A stretch of DNA of 64,000 bases from Lachnospiraceae bacterium (lineage in GTDB: Bacteria; Bacillota; Clostridia; Lachnospirales; Lachnospiraceae): positions 1-64,000 of the forward strand of contig JAEEMP010000038.1 in NCBI GenBank assembly GCA_016283275.1, read 5' to 3'. Below, one piece after another: positions 36,250 through 45,573 of this stretch. The notes beneath the pieces were generated by a model. That model had not been told where the DNA came from. It did not search any database and worked only from the letters and a program-made list of their open reading frames with translations. The stretch's first letter is position 1; every line of letters starts with the position of its first letter. A program made the translations under genes and the position numbers.

Positions 36250-37218
36250 TTAACGGAATATAACGGGGCAATCGATGTCATGCAGAAAATCGGTGTCGGA
36301 ATCTTCGGCGGAGTTAACGCTTAAGGTACCGTTGTCGTCAGTTTCGATATAAAGCATGATCTCAAACGGCATTCCCGCATGGCCCACACGTTCGGATAAT
36401 ACACGGATGGAATTTTCGGATTCGACATTTACTCCGTAAGCCCCGACATATATTTCGACGGGTTCGCCTTCGGTTTTCCTGTAAAGTTGTGCATATCCGT
36501 TGTCACAGAAAGTAAATTCAAGATGCACAGGCTTGCCGTTTTTGTCGGTCACGTCGGAAAAATACATTCCGTTTCCCGCATATTCGGGGATAATGTCACT
36601 GTTATATATACCGTCAGAATAAATGTATTCTTTTAAAGTGTCATGATCGCTGTGAATACCGAAACGGGTAAGATCGGTTTCGCCTTCAAAAACTTTTTCG
36701 CCATCGATCGCGATCGTAAGGACCGTGTCGGGAAAGTTAAAGAAATCCGACAGTGTTATTTCGGTGATGCCGGGTTCGTCCCAGTATTCTCCGAAATTTG
36801 AAAAACTTGAAAATCTTAAGGTCTTTCCTTTGATCGTAAAACCGTGTTCGGGCTGATCATTAAGCTCTGAAGGATTGTCCGGTATAAATTCACCTGCCCA
36901 GTACGCATTGGCGTCCGACATATATTCCATGTAAAGAGTATCGTTCATATGATAGAAGGTAAACCATTCGCATAAACCGTCTGCGTCTTCGCATTTAAAA
37001 TCAATGCAAAGCTGATCGTATACAGGGTTTATGTAATAAGAACCGGGACCGTCCAGAATGATTATATCGTCTTCCCCCGGATCGGGTTCGGGAACTTGGG
37101 CCGGATCCGTAACGGGAATATCGGGTTTTACGGTTTCGATACTCTCGGGTACCTTTACGCATCCCGTCAAAGAACACATAAGGCTTAAAAGCCCGATGAA
37201 CATCAGCGTTTTTTTCAT
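36250..37218 (-). CDS. Lipoprotein of unknown function
   Basis: A 322-aa membrane-anchored protein with a type II signal peptide: basic MKK, a hydrophobic stretch and lipobox LTGC, then an acidic Pro-rich linker (VPEPDPGEDD). The rest is a beta-rich extracellular domain with many aromatic and acidic residues; no family recognised. The start ATG 37218 has AGGAG upstream. Single gene on the minus strand, divergent from the phosphoribosyltransferase-like gene. Confidence 0.8.
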   Translation of the reverse strand: MKKTLMFIGLLSLMCSLTGCVKVPESIETVKPDIPVTDPAQVPEPDPGEDDIIILDGPGSYYINPVYDQLCIDFKCEDADGLCEWFTFYHMNDTLYMEYMSDANAYWAGEFIPDNPSELNDQPEHGFTIKGKTLRFSSFSNFGEYWDEPGITEITLSDFFNFPDTVLTIAIDGEKVFEGETDLTRFGIHSDHDTLKEYIYSDGIYNSDIIPEYAGNGMYFSDVTDKNGKPVHLEFTFCDNGYAQLYRKTEGEPVEIYVGAYGVNVESENSIRVLSERVGHAGMPFEIMLYIETDDNGTLSVNSAEDSDTDFLHDIDCPVIFR

Positions 37219-37377
37219 GATAAAATTCTCCTTTGACCTTAAAACTATATGATATTCTATCACAAACCCATGAGTATTTGACTGCTTTTTATTAATATTT
37301 GCGAAATTGTGCGAATATTCTTTTCTTTCGATGCAATTTGTGGTAAAATTGTAACATCAAAACAGGAGGGATAAGGA

Positions 37378-38016
37378 ATGCAGGATTACAAGAAAATTGA
37401 CTACTATAAAAATAAGGATGTTGTGCTCCGTTATATACCGGGGCATTTTGTAACCCCGAATTCACATGTTAATTACTATATGGACTTAACGGATATGAAG
37501 TCCAGACAGCGTGAGGCGAGAGCTACCGGCGAAGAACTTGCCGAAATGTATATCTCGACAGAGATCGTGGATACGGTTCTTTGTCTTGATAATATGGAAG
37601 TTGTGGGTGCATATCTTGCCAACAAGCTTACAAAAGCCGGCATAGTATCCATGAATTCGCATAAAACGATATATATAGCATCCGCCGAGCAGGATGCATA
37701 CGGACAGATAGTGTTCCGTGAAAACACCAAGCATATGGTCAAAGGGAAGAGGGTTCTGATCCTTCTTGCCACAGCGACTACAGGTACATCTTTGATGGGT
37801 GCGATCAAGTCGGTTGATTATTACGGCGGTACCGTTATGGGTATTTCCTCGATATTCTCTGCAGCCACAAAGGTAATGGGAATCCCGATCAACTCACTTT
37901 ATTCCACCAACGATCTTCCCGATTACAGAAGCTACAATCCTGCGGATTGCCCTATGTGTAAGGAGCGTATGCCGATCGATGCGCTCTGTAACGGCTTCGG
38001 TTATTCCATAGTATAA
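37378..38016 (+). CDS. Phosphoribosyltransferase-like protein
   Basis: A 212-aa soluble protein of the PRTase fold, resembling orotate phosphoribosyltransferase in layout (TVLCLDNMEVVGAYLANKL, then KRVLILLATATTGTSLMGAI). The PRPP-binding loop normally carries two acidic residues before TTG(T/S)S. Here they are replaced (LLATATTGTS), so catalysis by the usual mechanism is doubtful. A C-terminal CPMCKERMPIDALCNGFGY adds possible metal-binding cysteines. SD AGGAGGG. It stands alone just before the exopolysaccharide genes. It could be a regulator or an enzyme with another substrate. Confidence 0.7.
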   Translation: MQDYKKIDYYKNKDVVLRYIPGHFVTPNSHVNYYMDLTDMKSRQREARATGEELAEMYISTEIVDTVLCLDNMEVVGAYLANKLTKAGIVSMNSHKTIYIASAEQDAYGQIVFRENTKHMVKGKRVLILLATATTGTSLMGAIKSVDYYGGTVMGISSIFSAATKVMGIPINSLYSTNDLPDYRSYNPADCPMCKERMPIDALCNGFGYSIV

Positions 38017-38063
38017 ATTTTATCAAAAACACCGATTTTTCCAAAGAATTTTATGTAAATCTA

Positions 38064-38092
38064 TTGATTTGCATAAGATTCTTTGTTATGAT
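38064..38092 (+). promoter_or_regulatory. Promoter of the exopolysaccharide-initiating gene
   Basis: TTGATT and TATGAT separated by 17 bp, 50 bp before the ATG of the sugar-phosphate transferase. Confidence 0.6.
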
Positions 38093-38141
38093 TTTTAAAT
38101 CCGAGTGATAAAAAATGCAATAAATTTCTTTAGGGGAAAAA

Positions 38142-39545
38142 ATGGGAAAATCGAATAGGCACGCCAATACGAACCTGTTGTACATGGTTTTTGATGTGCT
38201 TTACGGTCTTTTGGCTTATGTCATATCTGCTTTGATATACAACGGCGGACGTGGGCTGTTTAATCCGTATCAGCTCACGCTTTGTGCGTGTTTTATCATT
38301 GTCTATATAGCTGCAAATCAGAATAAGAACATCTACTCTACAACTCTGTTCTTTTATACCGACAGGATCATAAGGTTTATTACGCGTTCTTTTATCTTTA
38401 CGGCTGTACTTATGTGCGTCGTTGCTTTTTATGTGGGAAGCGCTTCCAATGTGGTACCCGTCAGATTCATTATCATTTTCCTGATTTCGGATTATATATT
38501 GATGCTGCTCAGCGCCTTCATAACAAGGAGAATTTCCAGAGAAGTCGGCCTTTTTGCAAGAAATTCCGTATTTGTGGGCAGTGAACAGCGCTATGAACGG
38601 GTCAAGCATTTTCTTTCGCGTAACAACATGAGCATAGTTTTAAAAGGCTATGTAATGGAAGGCGAAGAACCTGAAAATGCCGACGATAAGACGGAATATC
38701 TCGGAAAAATGTCGGATCTTGAGCAGATTGTTCATGATCACGCCATAGACCAGGTATTCTTTATGCAGCACAGGGAGCATCCGATAGATTTTACCGATGC
38801 CATAGGTCTCTGTATGACACTTGGAGTAACGGTAAGAATGCTCCATCATCCATACAAAATGGGTAATGTTCAGAATTTCGTATGCAGTATCGGTACTTAT
38901 CCGATGATCACATATCACAGAGTGGTCCTTGATGTTTATTCACGTGCGTTAAAACGATTCTTTGACATAGTAATGAGCATTATCGGGATCATCCTTTCAT
39001 CCCCTATCATGCTTATCACTGCGATCGCGATAAAACTTGAATCAAAGGGTCCGGTCATATTTAAACAGAAGCGTGTGGGAAGATACGGAAGAATGTTCTA
39101 TATGTTTAAGTTTAGGAGCATGGTCAGCAACGCAGAACAGTTAAAGGCCGATCTTCAGTCCAAGAATCAGGTACAGGACGGCCTTATGTTCAAGATAAAG
39201 GACGATCCCCGTATTACAAAAGTAGGCAAGTTTATCAGAAAGACTTCGATAGATGAACTTCCGCAGTTCTTCAATGTTCTTATCGGACAGATGAGCCTTG
39301 TGGGCACAAGACCGCCGACACTTGACGAAGTTACAAGATATCAGACCAAACACTGGAGACGTCTTTCGATCCGTCCCGGCATTACGGGAATGTGGCAGGT
39401 GAGCGGGCGAAGTACCATCACGGATTTTGACCGGGTAGTTGCGCTTGATACCGAATATATTGATAATTGGTCATTGTGGCTTGATATAAAGATATTGTTC
39501 AAGACGGTATTTCAGGTTTTTGCAAAGGAGAAGGGGGCTTTTTGA
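38142..39545 (+). CDS. Undecaprenyl-phosphate sugar phosphotransferase (exopolysaccharide initiation)
   Basis: Transfers a sugar phosphate from a nucleotide sugar to undecaprenyl phosphate, the first step of polysaccharide unit assembly. The 467-aa protein has four N-terminal membrane helices, a CoA-binding-like middle domain and a fifth membrane segment (FDIVMSIIGIILSSPIMLIT). The conserved catalytic domain follows: KQKRVGRYGRMFYMFKFRSM, KIKDDPRITKVGKFIRKTSI, DELPQFFNVL and IRPGITGMWQVSGR. This full-length architecture is typical of WbaP/CpsE-type enzymes. Confidence 0.93.
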   Translation: MGKSNRHANTNLLYMVFDVLYGLLAYVISALIYNGGRGLFNPYQLTLCACFIIVYIAANQNKNIYSTTLFFYTDRIIRFITRSFIFTAVLMCVVAFYVGSASNVVPVRFIIIFLISDYILMLLSAFITRRISREVGLFARNSVFVGSEQRYERVKHFLSRNNMSIVLKGYVMEGEEPENADDKTEYLGKMSDLEQIVHDHAIDQVFFMQHREHPIDFTDAIGLCMTLGVTVRMLHHPYKMGNVQNFVCSIGTYPMITYHRVVLDVYSRALKRFFDIVMSIIGIILSSPIMLITAIAIKLESKGPVIFKQKRVGRYGRMFYMFKFRSMVSNAEQLKADLQSKNQVQDGLMFKIKDDPRITKVGKFIRKTSIDELPQFFNVLIGQMSLVGTRPPTLDEVTRYQTKHWRRLSIRPGITGMWQVSGRSTITDFDRVVALDTEYIDNWSLWLDIKILFKTVFQVFAKEKGAF

Positions 39546-39579
39546 TTTTTTTAATTTGTTGTTAATAATTCCTAATTTC

Positions 39580-39593
39580 TAACAATATTGTTA
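39580..39593. promoter_or_regulatory. Palindrome TAACA-ATAT-TGTTA
   Basis: A perfect 14-bp palindrome 7 bp upstream of a -35 element (TTGTTA). It has the same design as the inverted repeat at 16349-16366, suggesting a shared activator. Confidence 0.5.
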
Positions 39594-39600
39594 CAATTTC

Positions 39601-39629
39601 TTGTTAAGTTTTCGACCTATGTGTACGAT
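39601..39629 (+). promoter_or_regulatory. Candidate promoter of the 68-aa membrane peptide gene
   Basis: TTGTTA and TACGAT with 17 bp between, about 76 bp upstream of the ATG. Confidence 0.45.
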
Positions 39630-39705
39630 ATATAGTGTGTAGAGGGAATACAGGGGAATGCGATAAATCTCTAAGACGTATCGAGAAGAACGGGAGTACA
39701 CTTAG

Positions 39706-39912
39706 ATGAAGAAGACGAAAAGCAAATTATTTGTATGGCTCTACATGTGTGTGCTATGTTGCTTTATAGCAGTTGGTGTGGCATTATGTATTGCAATGTC
39801 CGGTGCTGGTCCGGCGGATTTATCTACACAGAAGGCGGATGTACAGCAGGTTTTCGAAATTACGACAGTGGAGGATGCGCCCGTTCCCATGACGGACAGC
39901 GTATCGAAGTAA
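39706..39912 (+). CDS. Small single-pass membrane peptide
   Basis: A 68-aa protein: basic N-terminus (MKKTKSK), one hydrophobic helix rich in Cys (YMCVLCCFIAVGVALCIAM) and an acidic outer tail ending in TDSVSK. SD GGGAG lies at about 10 bp. It has its own probable promoter and terminator between two exopolysaccharide transcription units, so it is expressed separately. It could be an uncleaved signal-anchor peptide; no family recognised. Confidence 0.6.
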   Translation: MKKTKSKLFVWLYMCVLCCFIAVGVALCIAMSGAGPADLSTQKADVQQVFEITTVEDAPVPMTDSVSK

Positions 39913-39940
39913 TTATCGATTGCACACAGATGAAATTAAA

Positions 39941-39967
39941 AAGGGTGCTTAAAGCGCCCTTTTTTTC
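39941..39967 (+). terminator. Rho-independent terminator
   Basis: AAGGGTGC-TTAAA-GCGCCCTT followed by a T run, after the small membrane peptide gene. Confidence 0.85.
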
Positions 39968-39981
39968 ATGCGATCATATTT

Positions 39982-40010
39982 TTGCAATTATCTGAATATT
40001 TTTATATAAT
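39982..40010 (+). promoter_or_regulatory. Promoter of the long exopolysaccharide operon
   Basis: TTGCAA and TATAAT separated by 17 bp, 35 bp before the first glycosyltransferase gene. From here genes run in one direction with gaps below 90 bp up to 56583. Confidence 0.75.
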
Positions 40011-40045
40011 ATTGATATCTAAATTTTTCGGATTCAGGTATTTGT

Positions 40046-41212
40046 ATGCAAAAAACTATGAAAGAAAAACAAGGTAAACGCATAAAAGAAATATTCATTT
40101 ATTGCGATTACGTATACGGCGGAGGCTGCGAACGCGTTTTAAACGAGGTTGTCAGTTATCTTGCAGATTTTGAAAAAGTTATCGTATGGGGAGAAAAATG
40201 TACACTTAAAGTCTTTTACGAACATTATCCTCACTCTGTAAAATATCTTAACGTTGATCCGTTATTTCATTTATCCGAAAAGCATCCGTTTTTACGAAAG
40301 ATAAGTTCCGTTGTTAAAAAAGGGATAAAAAGCGCTCTTTTGGTATGGTCATGGATAGCTTGTCCCGATGTTTTTGTTGCCTTCAGAGAGGGATCCGTGA
40401 CACGATATGTATCGCATATTCGTTCAAAGGCGAAATACGCCTGGATCCATTACGATCTAGGTTATTATCATTGGACTGAAATGATATTTAAATCGACGGA
40501 GAAAGAACTCGCCTGCTTAAAAAAATACGATAAAGTGATCTGCGTTTCCGAAACCGTAAAGGATTCGGTGATCAGGACCATAGGGGATTCAAAGAATCTT
40601 TGTGTCAGATATAATCCGATAAATGTAAAGAGCATTATTGAGCAGTCCCATAAAGAGTGCGACTATGCTTTTGCCAAGGACAGGCCCTCCATTGTTACCG
40701 TCGGAAGGCTGGCTCCCGACAAAAATCTGGGCATATTGATCGATGTATGTCATGAACTTGAAAAAGACTACCGTTTTGAAATGATCATAGTAGGAGACGG
40801 AGGACACAAAGAAAAGCTGCTTAAGCAAATAAAAGATCTTGATGTAAAGTGTGTAAAATTGCCGGGTTATAAAGATAATCCATATCCGTATATACTTAAC
40901 TCGGTTTTTTATTTAAGCACGTCGAACAGTGAGAGCTACGGCCTTGCCATTCAGGAGGCGCTTATTCTCGGAAAGCCCGTCGTTGCCGTAAATTGTGCGG
41001 TATTAAAAGAAGTATTTGATAATAGATTCGGAATTGTTGCGGATAATTCCAAAGAATCGATCAAAGCCGCAATAATTACCATGCTGACGGATAAGGATAA
41101 ACGATCGGAATATTGCCGGAATATTGAAAATTACTACAAAAAAGATGATATGTATGAGAGCAGATTGGAAGATATTAAAAGTCTGTTGATCGATGATCCG
41201 AAAAGTGTTTAA
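40046..41212 (+). CDS. Glycosyltransferase family 4
   Basis: A GT-B fold sugar transferase of 388 aa. The N-terminal domain has a loop GGGCERVLNEVV. The C-terminal nucleotide-sugar domain starts PSIVTVGRLAPDKNLGILID and includes SNSESYGLAIQEALILGKPVVA, the EX7E motif. Cytosolic, acting on undecaprenyl-linked intermediates; donor and linkage unknown. First gene of the long operon. Confidence 0.9.
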   Translation: MQKTMKEKQGKRIKEIFIYCDYVYGGGCERVLNEVVSYLADFEKVIVWGEKCTLKVFYEHYPHSVKYLNVDPLFHLSEKHPFLRKISSVVKKGIKSALLVWSWIACPDVFVAFREGSVTRYVSHIRSKAKYAWIHYDLGYYHWTEMIFKSTEKELACLKKYDKVICVSETVKDSVIRTIGDSKNLCVRYNPINVKSIIEQSHKECDYAFAKDRPSIVTVGRLAPDKNLGILIDVCHELEKDYRFEMIIVGDGGHKEKLLKQIKDLDVKCVKLPGYKDNPYPYILNSVFYLSTSNSESYGLAIQEALILGKPVVAVNCAVLKEVFDNRFGIVADNSKESIKAAIITMLTDKDKRSEYCRNIENYYKKDDMYESRLEDIKSLLIDDPKSV

Positions 41213-41300
41213 AATGCTGTGTTTTTTTGACACATATTTATCAATATGATAGAATTAAATATTGATTTATACACAAAAATCAAGGACAGGAAAAAGGGAA

Positions 41301-42476
41301 ATGGAGCGCATACAACATGTTTTTATAGTGGGGTCCAAAGGTATACCCGCAGCTTACGGAGGATATGAATCATTTGTGGACAGGCTTACGCTTTTTCAAA
41401 AGTCGGATGCCATAAAATATCACGTGGCCTGTGCGGTTGATTCAGTGCCTGAGGAAAAGACTTTTGAGTACAACGGTGCAAGATGCTTTAATGTTCTTCG
41501 CAAAAATATCGGCCCCGCGAAAGCAATTTTTTACGATGTTGATGCGATCAGGGAATGTATCGCATACATAAAAGCCAATAAAATAAAGGCGCCTATTGTA
41601 TATATACTTGCCTGTCGTATAGGACCGTTTATGCGCGGCATGGTTAAAAAGATCCATAAACTCGGTGGCAGGGTATATATAAATCCGGACGGCCATGAAT
41701 GGAAAAGAGCAAAGTGGGCAAAACCGGTCAGAAGATACTGGAAGGCTTCCGAAAAGATGATGGTAAAGCATGCTGATCTTATTATCTGCGACAGCATCAA
41801 TATCGAGAGATACATCAGGGAAGAATATCCTTCATACGATCCCAATACCACATTTATAGCATACGGTGCCGAGACATCTAAGTCGACGCTTTCCGATGAT
41901 GATGAGAAACTATTGAAATGGTATGAGGAAAAAGGGGTCAGGCCGCATGAATATTATCTTGTGGTAGGCAGATTCGTACCCGAGAATAATTACGAGACAA
42001 TGGTAAAAGAGTATATGAGATCGGATTCAAAGAAGGATTTTGTACTCGTGACCAATGTTGAAAAGAACAAATTTTATGAGGCGCTTCTTGAGAGCACTCA
42101 TTTTGACCAAGATAAACGTATCAAGTTTGTCGGAACGGTGTATGATACGGAACTTCTTAAAAAGATAAGGGAAAATGCTTACGGGTATTTTCACGGACAC
42201 GAAGTCGGAGGTACAAACCCGTCGCTTTTGGAAGCGCTCGGAAGCACGAAATTGAACCTTCTTTTAAATGTGGGGTTCAACAGGGAAGTTGGCGAAGAAG
42301 CTGCCCTTTATTGGGACAAGGAACAGGGTTCTCTTTCATCTCTTATCCATAAAGCCGATTCGCTTGAGGCCGGCGAGATAGAGGCGCTCGGCTTAAAGGC
42401 AAAGTCAAGGATAGAAACCGCCTACAGCTGGGATCACATTGTTGACAGATACGAAGAGGTATTTTTAAAACAATGA
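41301..42476 (+). CDS. Rhamnosyltransferase-like glycosyltransferase (Cps2T/DUF1972 type)
   Basis: A 391-aa GT-B enzyme with the DUF1972 N-terminal domain (VFIVGSKGIPAAYGGYESFV) that marks beta-1,4-rhamnosyltransferase-type proteins of capsule clusters. It also has YYLVVGRFVPENNYETMV and VGGTNPSLLEALG in the donor domain. Transfer of rhamnose is inferred from the family. The start ATG 41301 has AAAGGGAA immediately upstream; the track's TTG start at 41262 has no support. It overlaps the next gene by 4 bp. Confidence 0.88.
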   Translation: MERIQHVFIVGSKGIPAAYGGYESFVDRLTLFQKSDAIKYHVACAVDSVPEEKTFEYNGARCFNVLRKNIGPAKAIFYDVDAIRECIAYIKANKIKAPIVYILACRIGPFMRGMVKKIHKLGGRVYINPDGHEWKRAKWAKPVRRYWKASEKMMVKHADLIICDSINIERYIREEYPSYDPNTTFIAYGAETSKSTLSDDDEKLLKWYEEKGVRPHEYYLVVGRFVPENNYETMVKEYMRSDSKKDFVLVTNVEKNKFYEALLESTHFDQDKRIKFVGTVYDTELLKKIRENAYGYFHGHEVGGTNPSLLEALGSTKLNLLLNVGFNREVGEEAALYWDKEQGSLSSLIHKADSLEAGEIEALGLKAKSRIETAYSWDHIVDRYEEVFLKQ

Positions 42477-43705
42477 AAATTTTAATGGCAAATAAGTTTT
42501 TTTATATAAAGGGCGGAAGTGAGACTTATTATTTTGCATTAAAACGTCTGCTTGAGTCGAAAGGACACGAGGTTATCGATTTTTCCATGAAAGATGATAA
42601 AAATCTTGAGTCCGATTATTCCGATTATTTTGTGGAAGGCGTTGACTATAACGGGAAAATGAGTAAGTCGGCCCAACTTAAGGCTGCCCGCAATATCATT
42701 TATTCAAAAGAGGCCAAAAAGAAATTCGAAAGGCTTGTAAAGGATACAAGTCCGGATCTGGTGCATCTTAATATATTTCAGCATCAGTTGTCGCCTTCCA
42801 TACTTGATATATGTAAGAAATACGATCTTCCGACAGTTTATACCGCTCATGACCTTAAGATGCTGTGTCTTAATTATGTGATGATGACACACGGCGAGAT
42901 ATGCGAGAAGTGTAAAGGCGGAAAGTATATAAACTGCTTAAAGAATAAATGTGTAAAAGATTCTTCGGCGAAGAGTCTTATTAATGTTATCGAAGGCTAT
43001 TTTCATAAATGGCGGAAAAGCTATGATGCCATAGACGAGATAATAACTCCGAGTAATTTTTACAGAGATAAATTTATCAATTTTGGCGTAAACCCCGAAA
43101 GAGTTACGCATATTCCCAATTTTCTCGATAAAGAAAAGCCTTCGGTCAACAAGACAGATGACAGTGAGAAGTATTTCCTTTACTTTGGAAGATTGTCACG
43201 TGAAAAAGGAATAATGACGCTTGTAAAGGCTGTAAAGGATACGGACAGATCGTTATATATAGTCGGTTCGGGACCCTGCAGGGAAGAGATAGAGGATTTT
43301 ATAAAGGCTGATAAGGTCGATAACGTTAAACTCCTGGGCTTTAAGAGCGGGCAGGAGCTTACGGATATAGTGGGCAATGCCAAAGCGGTGATCCTTCCGT
43401 CGGAATGGTATGAAAACGGTCCGTATTCAGCCATAGAATCTCTTCAGCTTTCCAGGCCCATAATAGGTTCGGATATAGGAGGGATACCGGAACTTATAGA
43501 CGGAAACGGTTATTCTTTTGCCAAAGGGAATATAGATGAACTTAAGGATATATTGTTAAATTTCCCGGAGCCGGGAAGTGAAGAATATGCAATGCTTTGC
43601 AAAAGATCCGAAGAAATGTTTAACGAGCGTTACACTTCCGGATATCATTACGAAAAATTAATGAACATATATGACAAGGCTCTAAAAGCACATTGTTCAA
43701 AATAA
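42473..43705 (+). CDS. Glycosyltransferase family 4
   Basis: A 410-aa GT-B enzyme: KFFYIKGGSETYYFALK at the N-terminus, TVYTAHDLKMLC, a cysteine cluster CEKCKGGKYINCLKNKC (a likely metal-binding insertion seen in some capsule GT4 enzymes), FLYFGRLSREKGIMTL and GPYSAIESLQLSRPIIGSD. Overlaps the upstream gene by 4 bp, implying coupled translation. Confidence 0.9.
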   Translation: MKILMANKFFYIKGGSETYYFALKRLLESKGHEVIDFSMKDDKNLESDYSDYFVEGVDYNGKMSKSAQLKAARNIIYSKEAKKKFERLVKDTSPDLVHLNIFQHQLSPSILDICKKYDLPTVYTAHDLKMLCLNYVMMTHGEICEKCKGGKYINCLKNKCVKDSSAKSLINVIEGYFHKWRKSYDAIDEIITPSNFYRDKFINFGVNPERVTHIPNFLDKEKPSVNKTDDSEKYFLYFGRLSREKGIMTLVKAVKDTDRSLYIVGSGPCREEIEDFIKADKVDNVKLLGFKSGQELTDIVGNAKAVILPSEWYENGPYSAIESLQLSRPIIGSDIGGIPELIDGNGYSFAKGNIDELKDILLNFPEPGSEEYAMLCKRSEEMFNERYTSGYHYEKLMNIYDKALKAHCSK

Positions 43706-43740
43706 TAGAGAATGATCGCATATAACGATCGGAGACCTAA

Positions 43741-45573
43741 ATGAAAAAAAAGATTTTTACTATCACATCTTTCATATTGATATCGACATTACTGTGCGCA
43801 TGCGGTGATACAAAGGATTATTCCGCATGGATGCCGAAAGACGGCTATAAGCCGGTCTCGCATAATGATCAGGATACAGAAGGCAATTCTTTCATTACGA
43901 CCGCCGCCGGGTCGTTTTCCGCGAATGATCTTACGAAGGCTTTTTTGGACGAAGATGACTCTCTGGCGGATAAACTGTGGCAGACCCAGATCACCAACGA
44001 GATATATTCGGTTACTCAAAAAGAACTGAAAAGGAATTCAATGGTATATTACGTTTCATCAAGTGAGGGCGATGATGAAAATCTTGGCTTGTCACCGGAA
44101 GCGCCGAAAAGAACATTGACCGGATTTTCGGGCGTTTCAAATGTTACGATACTCTTAAAATGCGGTGATTCTTTTGAAATGGACCAGTCTTTTTCGGCGG
44201 GGAACAAGTGTGTTTACGCAACTTACGGAAGCGGTCCGAGGCCTGTGCTTGATTATTATAAGCCATTAGACGTGAAATTTACCGAAGAAGCCGAATATGC
44301 CCATGTTTGGAAGGCAGATCTCTCGAAGATATTCAAGGTCCGACATTCATCTGACGATGAGGAACAGAGTGTTCGGTTTTCGGATTGCAACATAGGGCAG
44401 CTTCTTATAGACGGTAAGGTTAACTGGAACAGACTGCTTCTAAATATAATCGGGAACGAAGCGCCGGATTACGCAAAGTATCTTGAAGAGGATGCATGTG
44501 AAAGTTGGGCTGTGGACTGGATGTCTTCAACGCTGTACCTTTATTCCAAAACGGATCCGAATAAGAAGAATATCAAATACGCAGATTTTACAAATGCTGT
44601 ATTTATGAGCGGGATCAAGAATACTGTTTTAAAAGGATGGGAAATAAAAGGTGCCGGTACGAGCGGCTGTACGATAGAAAACTGTACGGAGGTCACTATT
44701 GCTTCCTGCTATTTTCATGATATCGGAGGTACTCTGGCGGGCAGTCCGACCTCCAGGACCGGAAATGCCATTCAGGTTGTAGGCCAGGCAAAAGATGTTA
44801 TGGTCGAATACAATTTTGTGTCATGGATATTTAACGGTTGTTTTGTGGATCAGGTAGTTTCAACTTCGGAAGAAGACAGCAATCTTACAGTCAGGAACAA
44901 TATCGGAACGCGCTCCTATGTAGGCATTGATACGATAGGAGATGCTCTTGCCGAAAAAGGACATGTAAATATTGTCTATTCGGGTAATATTTTGAGTAAT
45001 ATGTGTGATATTACCGATCCCGATGAAAAACTTTATGCCGATGAGTTGGGCGGATTGTTACGTAACACTGTTCCCGAACCGGTTGAAGAGCCTGTGAAGG
45101 ATACAAAAAAGCCTAAGGACTCCAAAGATCCAAAGAATCCGGAAGACCTGTCGGTTTCCGGGACAGAAGAAAACGGGACAAGTGATAAACCGGATGTATA
45201 CTTATCATACAGAGGATCCGGCAATTACACAGGCATATCATGTATATGTAATTATTCGTCCAAGAATCCGGAAGGACTCGTAATGAATAATAATGTATGC
45301 TGGAATACGAGCCGATTATTAATCCTGTACACGAAGTCCGGTCCCAAGGCATATTTTAATGATAATCTTCTTTATTCGGAAGATGCACCGGGAGATGCGT
45401 GCATGTATCTGGTCGTTGATAAGGATATGAATATTGATTATTCAAATAAAAATCCTTTCCCCGGGAACAAAAATTATCTGGGTTATGATACAAGCGGAAA
45501 CGATATCGAGCCAAATGATGCGGTTGATATCCTGAAAAGTACGATCGGAGGCATTTCCGGATATGACAAATGA
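43741..45573 (+). CDS. Beta-helix lipoprotein in the exopolysaccharide operon
   Basis: A 610-aa surface lipoprotein. Signal peptide type II with lipobox LLCAC. The body has the look of a right-handed parallel beta-helix (CTIENCTEVTIASCYFHDIG, VMVEYNFVS, LTVRNNIG), the fold of pectate lyases and alginate epimerases, so a polysaccharide lyase, epimerase or binding role is plausible. A Pro/Lys/Asp-rich insert (PEPVEEPVKDTKKPKDSKDP) at about residues 444-470 interrupts the helix. No catalytic triad was identified. The operon location suggests action on the secreted polymer. Confidence 0.75.
   Translation: MKKKIFTITSFILISTLLCACGDTKDYSAWMPKDGYKPVSHNDQDTEGNSFITTAAGSFSANDLTKAFLDEDDSLADKLWQTQITNEIYSVTQKELKRNSMVYYVSSSEGDDENLGLSPEAPKRTLTGFSGVSNVTILLKCGDSFEMDQSFSAGNKCVYATYGSGPRPVLDYYKPLDVKFTEEAEYAHVWKADLSKIFKVRHSSDDEEQSVRFSDCNIGQLLIDGKVNWNRLLLNIIGNEAPDYAKYLEEDACESWAVDWMSSTLYLYSKTDPNKKNIKYADFTNAVFMSGIKNTVLKGWEIKGAGTSGCTIENCTEVTIASCYFHDIGGTLAGSPTSRTGNAIQVVGQAKDVMVEYNFVSWIFNGCFVDQVVSTSEEDSNLTVRNNIGTRSYVGIDTIGDALAEKGHVNIVYSGNILSNMCDITDPDEKLYADELGGLLRNTVPEPVEEPVKDTKKPKDSKDPKNPEDLSVSGTEENGTSDKPDVYLSYRGSGNYTGISCICNYSSKNPEGLVMNNNVCWNTSRLLILYTKSGPKAYFNDNLLYSEDAPGDACMYLVVDKDMNIDYSNKNPFPGNKNYLGYDTSGNDIEPNDAVDILKSTIGGISGYDK

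Noticed and set aside
39735-39995. 86-aa ORF in another frame over the small membrane peptide gene
   Set aside because: It runs through the terminator hairpin, has no ribosome binding site and has an irregular composition; the 68-aa frame has a proper start and a membrane helix.
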